Assembly: GCA_023404715.1 (NCBI GenBank)
Contig: JAEYAR010000196.1
Coordinates: forward strand, 1 to 38,535
Source: Bacillota bacterium
Lineage (GTDB): Bacteria; Bacillota; Clostridia; Christensenellales; Aristaeellaceae
Direction: 5' to 3'
Length of the DNA stretch: 38,535 nucleotides
Below are positions 32,670 through 38,535 of the stretch, piece by piece. How positions within the stretch are numbered: position 1 is the stretch's first letter; the number at the start of each line of letters is the position of its first letter. The notes under the pieces were generated by a model. It was not told where the DNA came from and searched no databases. It saw only the letters and a program-made list of their open reading frames with translations. The position numbers were made by a program, and so were the translations under genes.

Positions 32670-33461
32670 ATGATCTATTTGAGCAGCCTGATGGCGCTTG
32701 AAGGCGGCACGGCCTTTGAAGAGGCGCTTAGGCGTACGGGAGCGCAGTGCGGGGTGGAGGTCTTTTCATTCCGCTACGCACAGGCGGAAATTGACGGATT
32801 GAAGCGGCGCATCGAAGGCTTTGCGGGGCATCCTCTTTCCTTTCACGGACCCATGCATACGGTAGAGATGACGGCCGCACCGTCGACCCCCGCGTGGGAT
32901 ACGCTATTTGAGCACTATGAAAGGGCTTTTGCGCTCGCACGATGGGCGGGCGGCAAATCCATGGTCGCACACACGCACGAGCGCCGCATTACGACAGAAG
33001 AAAAGCCGAGACGCATGGCACAGTGCAGGGAGAATCTGGAAGGCATCTGCGCACTGGGAGCGGCTTACGGCATAACGGTGCGAATCGAAAATGTATCGCT
33101 GCCGGAAAAAGGGATACCGTTGTTCGACCCAGAAGAATATATCGCATTGATAAAGGCGCTTTCGAGCGCGCAGGCGTTGGTGGACGTCGGACATGTGCAC
33201 GTGACCGGATGGAACCTGTGCGCGCTGATCATGGCGCTGGGAGAGAAAATCGGCGGATTCCACCTACATAACAACGACGGAAGGCAAGACAGCCATGATT
33301 GGCTGTTTGAGGGCACGATGGACGCGGAAAAGACGCTTAGGCTGATGCGGCGCCATGTGCCGTGCGCCGAAGCGGTTTTGGAGTACGGCGGGCTTGCCGG
33401 ACATACGGCGGATGATTTATGCTTTGACATCGAGCGGGTGAGGGCGCTGCTGGAGAGGTAA
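32670..33461 (+). CDS. Xylose-isomerase-like TIM-barrel sugar-processing protein
   Basis: A 263-residue soluble protein of the xylose-isomerase/endonuclease IV-like TIM-barrel superfamily. Metal-site candidates line up along the barrel: SFHGPMH, MVAHTHER, the glutamate in VRIENVSLPE, LVDVGHVHVTG, GFHLHNNDGRQDSHDWLFEG and the late glutamate in AVLEYGG. Members isomerise or epimerise sugars or cut abasic DNA; the operon context favours sugar isomerase or epimerase. The start at 32670 follows GAGGAGGGA. The following 92 bases up to the GntR gene contain no feature I can support. Confidence 0.85.
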   Translation: MIYLSSLMALEGGTAFEEALRRTGAQCGVEVFSFRYAQAEIDGLKRRIEGFAGHPLSFHGPMHTVEMTAAPSTPAWDTLFEHYERAFALARWAGGKSMVAHTHERRITTEEKPRRMAQCRENLEGICALGAAYGITVRIENVSLPEKGIPLFDPEEYIALIKALSSAQALVDVGHVHVTGWNLCALIMALGEKIGGFHLHNNDGRQDSHDWLFEGTMDAEKTLRLMRRHVPCAEAVLEYGGLAGHTADDLCFDIERVRALLER

Positions 33462-33553
33462 TGTGCGACACAGCAATGTGGGGGACGCGCAGCGCGACGC
33501 AATCCCTGACAAGCCCGCAAGGCGCAGGATCGGCGGCAAGAGAGGATGGTTTC

Positions 33554-34282
33554 ATGCAAAAGAGCAGCACGCGTTACAGCCAGATCGCGGCGTATTATCA
33601 GGAACGGATCGACGCGGGCGAACTGGTGGAGGGTAACAAGATGCCCACCGAAGAGGAAATCGGCCGGCTTTTCAACGTAAGCCGCATCACGGTGCGTCAG
33701 GCGATGAACGAGCTGGCCCAGGCGGGCTACATCGTACGCATGCAAGGGAAGGGATCTTTCGTTCGCATGAAAAAGGCTGACATGCAGCTCAATCACCTGC
33801 AGGGTTTTTCAGAAGAAATGCGGGCTATGGGTATGGAACCCTCCAGCGAGCTGCGCAGCGGCGAAATCATCGCCTGTGACCCCAAGGTCGCCCAGAAGCT
33901 GCAGGTGGAGCCGGAATCGCAGGTGTTCAGCCTGCTGCGCGTACGCTATGCAGACGGCGCGCCCATGGCGGTCGAGCACGTGCACGTGCCGTTTTACCTA
34001 TGCCCCACCCTGCTCAGCCACGACCTGAACGGATCGCTATACAAGGTGCTTTTAGAGCACTATCAATTGGAGCCGCTGCACGCGATGCAGGACATCGAAG
34101 CGGGACTGGCGAGCCGGCAGATCGCCGAGCTTTTGCGGATCAAGCCCACGGAGCCCTCGCTGATCATCGAGCGCGTAAGCTACCTGAGGGGCGAGGTGCC
34201 GCTTGAGTACGTCATTTCGGTATACCGGGGAGACCGGTACGCCTTCCACGTGGATATGCACAGGGACGCAAGAGGGTTTTAA
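33554..34282 (+). CDS. GntR-family (HutC/UTRA) transcriptional regulator
   Basis: A 242-residue repressor. The winged helix occupies residues about 5-75 (YSQIAAYYQERIDAGEL, then MPTEEEIGRLFNVSRITVRQAMNELAQAGYI and the wing RMQGKGSFV). The UTRA ligand domain occupies about 90-235, with the HutC-type pattern VFSLLRVRYADGAPMAVEHV and the closing YVISVYRGDRYAFHV. UTRA domains often sense phosphorylated sugars such as GlcN6P or GlcNAc6P. AGAGGA lies 8 bases before the ATG; an in-frame ATG at 33461 lacks this support. It probably binds the palindrome at 29424 and so controls its own operon. Confidence 0.92.
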   Translation: MQKSSTRYSQIAAYYQERIDAGELVEGNKMPTEEEIGRLFNVSRITVRQAMNELAQAGYIVRMQGKGSFVRMKKADMQLNHLQGFSEEMRAMGMEPSSELRSGEIIACDPKVAQKLQVEPESQVFSLLRVRYADGAPMAVEHVHVPFYLCPTLLSHDLNGSLYKVLLEHYQLEPLHAMQDIEAGLASRQIAELLRIKPTEPSLIIERVSYLRGEVPLEYVISVYRGDRYAFHVDMHRDARGF

Positions 34283-34294
34283 GGAGGCGATCAG

Positions 34295-35272
34295 GTGGAG
34301 GCGGACCTTCTGCTGGCGCTCGACGGCGGCGGCACCAAGACGCAAGCCTTACTAGCCGACCGGCGCGGTCATGTGCTGGGGGTGGGCCGGAGCGGCCCCT
34401 CAAACCCCCTCTCCGTCGGGAACGGGGATGCGCTAAACAATGTGCTGGCGGCGGCGCGTATGGCGCTCGGCGGCCACGACGTTCGAGAAACGGCGGCCAT
34501 CGGGCTATACATTCCGGGCTTTGGGCGCTGCCAGGGGGAGATGCCGGAGGCATACGCGAAAGCGCGCGTATGGTCGGACGCCTACTCTGCCTATTATGCC
34601 TGCTTGGGGAAGGCCGGCGGTATCGTAGTGCTGGCGGGGACGGGATCGTTCGCGCTGGGGATCGACGAGACGGGAGCGGCCTATACGGCGGGCGGTTGGG
34701 GCCACCTGCTGGGTGACGAGGGAAGCGGCTATGACATCGGACGCCGGGCCTTGCGCGCGCTGCTGCACAGGGATGAGGCGGGCGCAAGGCCCACAGACTT
34801 GGACCTACAGGTGATGGCGGCGCTTCAGATTGACAAGCCCCGCGGCGCGCTGCGCGCTGTATACGCGCCGGGCGCAGAGCGCGGGCGGATTGCCGCGCTT
34901 TGCCCGCTGGTGGCGCGGGCGGCGCGGGCGGGCGATGAGGACGCCTGCGCAATCCTCGAGGAGGCTGCCGGCGCTCTAGGGGCGCTGGCAGCGCAGGTGG
35001 CGGCGCAGATGGCGCCGGGGCCGCGCGATGCGGCGCTGACGGGCGGCGTCGCGCAGATGGGCGCGCCGATCCGCACGCCGTTTGAGCGGCGTCTGCGCGC
35101 CGTATGTCCGCAGCTGCGCCTGACGCTGCCGCGCTATTCGCCGGTGACGGGAGCGATGCTGCACCTGATGCGAGAGAATGGATGCCCGGGCGCGGACGCG
35201 GGCGAACGGATCGAAGCGGAGCTTATAAACATGCCGGAGGGAAATCGCCATGCTGATGGATACATACTTTGA
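34295..35272 (+). CDS. BadF/BadG/BcrA/BcrD-type ATPase, N-acetylglucosamine kinase-like
   Basis: A 325-residue sugar kinase-like protein with the ASKHA fold. The phosphate-1 motif is LLLALDGGGTKTQALLAD at the N-terminus, followed by VVLAGTGSFALG (phosphate 2) and GGWGHLLGDEGSGYDIGRRA, the signature of the NAGK branch; LTGGVAQMG forms the adenosine part. The family includes eukaryotic N-acetylglucosamine kinase and glucosamine kinases, so an amino sugar is a reasonable but unproven substrate. GTG at 34295 is chosen because AAGGAGG (34281-34287) is 7 bases upstream. It overlaps the SIS gene by 23 bases. Confidence 0.88.
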   Translation: MEADLLLALDGGGTKTQALLADRRGHVLGVGRSGPSNPLSVGNGDALNNVLAAARMALGGHDVRETAAIGLYIPGFGRCQGEMPEAYAKARVWSDAYSAYYACLGKAGGIVVLAGTGSFALGIDETGAAYTAGGWGHLLGDEGSGYDIGRRALRALLHRDEAGARPTDLDLQVMAALQIDKPRGALRAVYAPGAERGRIAALCPLVARAARAGDEDACAILEEAAGALGALAAQVAAQMAPGPRDAALTGGVAQMGAPIRTPFERRLRAVCPQLRLTLPRYSPVTGAMLHLMRENGCPGADAGERIEAELINMPEGNRHADGYIL

Positions 35273-35990
35273 AGAGATGAAGCGCGTGCAAGGGACGATT
35301 GAGCGCACACAGCGGGGGGCGCTGATCGCCTGTGCGAGGGTTATCGCGCAGGCGCTTGAGCGCGGGAACCTATGGCACATCCTGGACACCGGTCACATGC
35401 TGATGCATGAGGGCGTCGGCAGGACGGGCGGCATGATGGCGCTGCGCCCCATCCGCATCACCTGTGAGGTGGAAAACCCGACGCGCCCGCGGCCGCAACC
35501 GGGCAAGCCGAAGGTCTACTACACGCAGGTAGAGGGATTCGCGGAGTTCGTGCTGCAGCGCGCGAATTTGCAAGCCGGCGACGTGCTGATGATCGGATCG
35601 GTATCGGGGTACGAGGCCTTCCCCGTACAGGCGGCGCAAGCGGCGAAGGAGATGGGCGTTAGCACCATCGCGATAACGGCCACGGCCTATTCCATGGAGC
35701 TGAAGAGCCGCCACCCGAGCGGGAAGCGCCTGTTTGAAATGTGCGACCTCACGCTGGACAACTGCGCGAAGATGGGAGACACGCTGGTGCCCTTAAGGGA
35801 GATGGACATGGAGATATGCCCCTCCAGCGGCATCGGAGCCGCCTACCTGCTATGGGCGCTGGAATGCTGCGTGGTGGAAGAGCTGCTTTCCCGCGGCAGG
35901 CAGCCCAGCCTTTACATGAGCAACCATATGCCGGGCGCTGCGCGCCACAACGCGCAGGCCATGGCCTGTTACGAACAAAACGGGTATTGA
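35250..35990 (+). CDS. SIS-domain protein, UPF0309-like, diverged copy
   Basis: A 246-residue soluble protein with one sugar-isomerase (SIS) domain. The N-terminal helix, the GHMLMHEGVGRTGG loop (about residues 48-61), MIGSVSGYEAFPVQAAQAA and the family marker SRHPSGKRLFEM are visible. UPF0309 members are thought to bind or isomerise phosphosugars. Compared with the SIS gene at 38053 this copy has lost the glycine-asparagine loop and carries a longer insert (PTRPRPQPGKPKVYYTQ). The start overlaps the kinase gene by 23 bases and has GGAGG 9 bases upstream; an ATG at 35256 is an alternative. Confidence 0.88.
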   Translation: MLMDTYFEEMKRVQGTIERTQRGALIACARVIAQALERGNLWHILDTGHMLMHEGVGRTGGMMALRPIRITCEVENPTRPRPQPGKPKVYYTQVEGFAEFVLQRANLQAGDVLMIGSVSGYEAFPVQAAQAAKEMGVSTIAITATAYSMELKSRHPSGKRLFEMCDLTLDNCAKMGDTLVPLREMDMEICPSSGIGAAYLLWALECCVVEELLSRGRQPSLYMSNHMPGAARHNAQAMACYEQNGY

Positions 35991-35999
35991 GGAGCGCAT

Positions 36000-38030
36000 A
36001 TGCGGATACGGACAGAGCGGATGTCGGTGGCGATAGACGAGGAAAATGCGTCGGTTTTATCCATCACATCCGAGGACGGAACAGAAATCATACGGACGCG
36101 CACGGGCGTGCCGGTCTTCGAATTGACGGCGCTTGACGACAAGGGGGAGCGGCGTATCCTCAGACCGCGCGGCGGGCGGCTTGCGGACGAGGACACGCTA
36201 TGCTACGACCGCCTCTACGATGGAGAGAACGCGGCGGACATTCGCGTGAAGCTGATTTTTTCGCGTGAGGATGCGGAGGCGATCGCCCTTTTGGTGCGGG
36301 TGGAGAACGCGGACGCGCACTATACGCCGGTCGAATGCTTGGCCTTGCAGCTGGAAGGCCTGCAGCTGGGGGAGCGGGCGCGGGATGAGACCGTGTTATA
36401 CCCGCACCACGCTGGCGAGCGCATCGAGGACCCGGCGCGCGCGCTGCGCTCGGAACGCTACCAAAGCTTCTGGCGCGCGCAATCCAGGTTGGATAAGGGC
36501 CGCTATGTTCGCGAGAACAATTACTGCGGCCTGATGAGCATGACGTGGATGTACCTGCAGGGCGGAGGATACGGGCTGTACATGGGATCGCACGACGCGC
36601 GCTTCCCGGTAACGGGCATGCGTATGCTGACCGGCGGAGCGGACTGGCTGGGTTTCGGCTACCGCATCTACTACCGGATCACGCCGGGGGCGCGTTACAC
36701 GAGCGGAAAGTTCGTGCTGTCGCTCAGCGAACGCGATTGGCACGCGGGCGCGAGGCGCTACCGGGCGTACATCGATCCACACCTTTTTCCCCATGAGGAT
36801 CCGCCTTTCCTCAGGCAGGAGGCGGCGCTGCACCAATGCTATCAATTTAAGCGGGCGGACGGCATATACCACCGGTTTGAGGACATCCCGGCGCTGTTCG
36901 ACGAGGGGATAGAGCACGGCATTCGGCATATGTTCATCGCCAGCTGGAACCGCTCGGGGTTCGACAGCAACTACCCCGAATACTACCCGGACATGGAATT
37001 GGGCACCGCGATGGACCTGCGGCGCGGACTGGAGTACGTCAAGGCGCATGGCGGATTCACGACGCTGTATGTCAACGCGCGGTTGTTCGACCGCAAATCC
37101 GATTATTACCGGACGTACGGCGAGCAGATGGAGATCCGCGACGAGCGGAATGAGCCCTTGACGGAAAGCTATGAGCCCAATACATTCTCGTTGTGCTGCC
37201 CCGCGGACGACAGATGGCAGCATGACCTTACGGACATCTGTGACTTTGCGGCCAGGGCATATGGCGCAAAGGGCATCTACCTGGATCAGCTCGCCTCCGC
37301 CGAACCCTTCCCATGCTATCACGCGGGACACAGCCATACGAACATCGGGGAGTTTAACCGGGGTTATTTAAAAATTCTTTCGGATTTGCGAGCGCGGCTT
37401 AAAGCACGCGACCCCGACGCCTATCTGATGACCGAAAACTGCGGGGACATCTACAGCGCGTACACCTGGGGCAATCTGACCTGGAACGGAACGGACTACG
37501 ATGAATACTACAATCTGTTTCGCTATACGTTCCCGCAATACGTGCAGGTCAACATGGTCAATCCCCGTTCGTGGGAGCCGGACCCCGCCCGGCGCTCGAC
37601 CCTTTTTTATCTTGACATCGAGCGCTGCGTGCTAATGGGCAATATCCTGTGGATCGGGCTTAGCAGCCGATTCGACGACCCGGCGCTTGCGCAAGCGCGC
37701 GCATATGTGCTGAAGGCCGCCGCGCTACGCGCACGCCTCGCGCAGACGATCGCTCATGGGACCTATCTGGACGACGCATATGTGCACACCCTTTATGGCG
37801 CGCGGGCATCCTGCTTCGACACGGGCGAAGGGCAAGCGCTGCTGCTGATCGGCAATGCCGAAGAGAACCCACGGGCGCAGGCCGTTTTTGAATTGCCATT
37901 TCAGCCGTCTGTCGTCACGGTAGACGACGTAGACGAAGCAGGGAACAGCGCGAGCATCCGTGCACAAGGATGCCGGCTGACTGTGGAGCCGGGAAAGACC
38001 CGGCTGACGGCGGTGTTCGTGAGGGCCTGA
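36000..38030 (+). CDS. DUF6259-type cytoplasmic glycoside hydrolase-like protein
   Basis: A 676-residue protein without signal peptide. Residues about 1-260 form a beta-sandwich of the kind that precedes GH31/GH36-type barrels; the TIM barrel (about 270-580) contains HMFIASWNRSGFDSNYP, GIYLDQLASAEPFP and YLMTENCGDIYSAYTWG. D429 and E479 sit in the positions expected for nucleophile and acid/base. A C-terminal beta domain follows (about 600-676). Domains of this family (DUF6259) appear in glycan-degradation loci, but the substrate is not known to me. It starts 10 bases after the SIS stop behind a GAGGAG. Cleavage inside the cell would follow uptake of an intact oligosaccharide. Confidence 0.85.
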   Translation: MRIRTERMSVAIDEENASVLSITSEDGTEIIRTRTGVPVFELTALDDKGERRILRPRGGRLADEDTLCYDRLYDGENAADIRVKLIFSREDAEAIALLVRVENADAHYTPVECLALQLEGLQLGERARDETVLYPHHAGERIEDPARALRSERYQSFWRAQSRLDKGRYVRENNYCGLMSMTWMYLQGGGYGLYMGSHDARFPVTGMRMLTGGADWLGFGYRIYYRITPGARYTSGKFVLSLSERDWHAGARRYRAYIDPHLFPHEDPPFLRQEAALHQCYQFKRADGIYHRFEDIPALFDEGIEHGIRHMFIASWNRSGFDSNYPEYYPDMELGTAMDLRRGLEYVKAHGGFTTLYVNARLFDRKSDYYRTYGEQMEIRDERNEPLTESYEPNTFSLCCPADDRWQHDLTDICDFAARAYGAKGIYLDQLASAEPFPCYHAGHSHTNIGEFNRGYLKILSDLRARLKARDPDAYLMTENCGDIYSAYTWGNLTWNGTDYDEYYNLFRYTFPQYVQVNMVNPRSWEPDPARRSTLFYLDIERCVLMGNILWIGLSSRFDDPALAQARAYVLKAAALRARLAQTIAHGTYLDDAYVHTLYGARASCFDTGEGQALLLIGNAEENPRAQAVFELPFQPSVVTVDDVDEAGNSASIRAQGCRLTVEPGKTRLTAVFVRA

Positions 38031-38052
38031 AAGCACGAAAGGCGGTGAAAGC

Positions 38053-38535
38053 ATGAAGGCGATGCGGCAATACATCGACATCATTCGCAAAACCCTCGAT
38101 CAGGTTGAGAAGACGCAGGGAGAGGCCATGGACCGGGCGGCGCGCGCGCTGGCGGACGCCTCGCTCGCCGGTCACAACTTGTTCATATTCGGCTGCAACC
38201 ATGCGGGCTTACTGGCGCAGGAGATGTACTACCGCACGGGCGGCATGGCGACGATCAACCCCATCTTTGCGCCCGGCATGGGTCTGGACGTGCGCCCCGT
38301 TACCATGACGAGCCGGATGGAGCGGATGAACGACTATGGACGCGTGATCGTAGATGCGCACCCGATCAAACAGGGCGACGTGCTGATGGTGCACAGCGTA
38401 TCGGGCCGCAACAGCGTGACGGTGGACGCCGCGCTACGCGCCAAGGAAAAGGGCGTATATGTGATTGCCCTGACCAATCTGGCGACGAGCACGAGCGTCT
38501 GTTCGCGCCACCGGAGCGGCATGAAGCTATACCAA
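38053..38535 (+). CDS. SIS-domain protein, UPF0309-like, cut by the window end
   Basis: The first 161 residues of a SIS protein whose frame stays open to the last base. Key parts are the N-terminal helix (QYIDIIRKTLDQVEKTQ), IFGCNHAGLLAQEMYYRTGG, VLMVHSVSGRNS and the family marker SRHRSGMKLYQ, which corresponds to SRHPSGKRL in the SIS gene at 35250. This copy keeps the canonical phosphosugar-binding loops better than the upstream copy. AAAGGCGGTG precedes the ATG. It starts 22 bases after the DUF6259 gene and belongs to the same operon. The rest lies outside the window. Confidence 0.88.
   Translation, partial: MKAMRQYIDIIRKTLDQVEKTQGEAMDRAARALADASLAGHNLFIFGCNHAGLLAQEMYYRTGGMATINPIFAPGMGLDVRPVTMTSRMERMNDYGRVIVDAHPIKQGDVLMVHSVSGRNSVTVDAALRAKEKGVYVIALTNLATSTSVCSRHRSGMKLYQ

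Overview
The window is about 38.5 kb of GC-rich, gene-dense bacterial chromosome. Strong AGGAGG-type ribosome binding sites, sigma-A-like promoters, LplB/YtcP-type sugar transporters without their own ATPase, a VTC/DUF4956/Cthe_2159 cluster and a yoaP-like gene all point to a Clostridia-type Firmicute. The sugar-binding proteins have signal-peptidase-I leaders and no lipobox cysteine. Together with the GC content this suggests a gut or rumen Christensenellales-like lineage, but that is inference. I saw no tRNA, rRNA, insertion sequence, prophage or CRISPR array.

Region 1 (1-9453) is a sugar-uptake and metabolism operon: an AraC regulator, two Gfo/Idh/MocA oxidoreductases, two ABC permeases and a solute-binding protein. 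After an intrinsic terminator come two tandem ADP-ribosylglycohydrolase (DraG)-family paralogues and a 49-residue protein. No classical glycoside hydrolase is present here, so the DraG and Gfo/Idh/MocA pairs are the obvious candidates for processing the imported compound.

Region 2 (9454-15975) opens with a ladder of six consecutive hairpins bounded by two copies of one 23-bp palindrome. Then come a membrane GGDEF-EAL protein behind a clear promoter, a divergent AraC/MFS pair, and a YoaP-like acetyltransferase closed by a strong terminator.

Region 3 (15976-29306) holds the VTC / DUF4956 / Cthe_2159 cell-surface cluster, an McrBC type IV restriction pair that looks more AT-rich than its neighbours, and a GNAT domain fused to a membrane domain. 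A CNNM/CorC-type transporter follows, with a TTG start and a structured leader. A minus-strand alpha/alpha-toroid repeat protein and a divergent protein O-mannosyltransferase carrying N-terminal carbohydrate-binding-like domains complete the region.

Region 4 (29397-38535) is a second sugar operon behind a near-consensus promoter with a 31-bp imperfect palindrome lying over the -10 box and start site. Its order is two permeases, binding protein, an intercistronic hairpin, a TIM-barrel isomerase-like protein, a GntR/UTRA regulator, a BadF/NAGK-type sugar kinase, a UPF0309-like SIS protein, a cytoplasmic DUF6259 glycosidase-like protein and a second SIS protein cut by the window end. It reads as uptake, intracellular cleavage, phosphorylation and isomerisation of an oligosaccharide, probably containing an amino sugar, with the GntR protein as the likely repressor.
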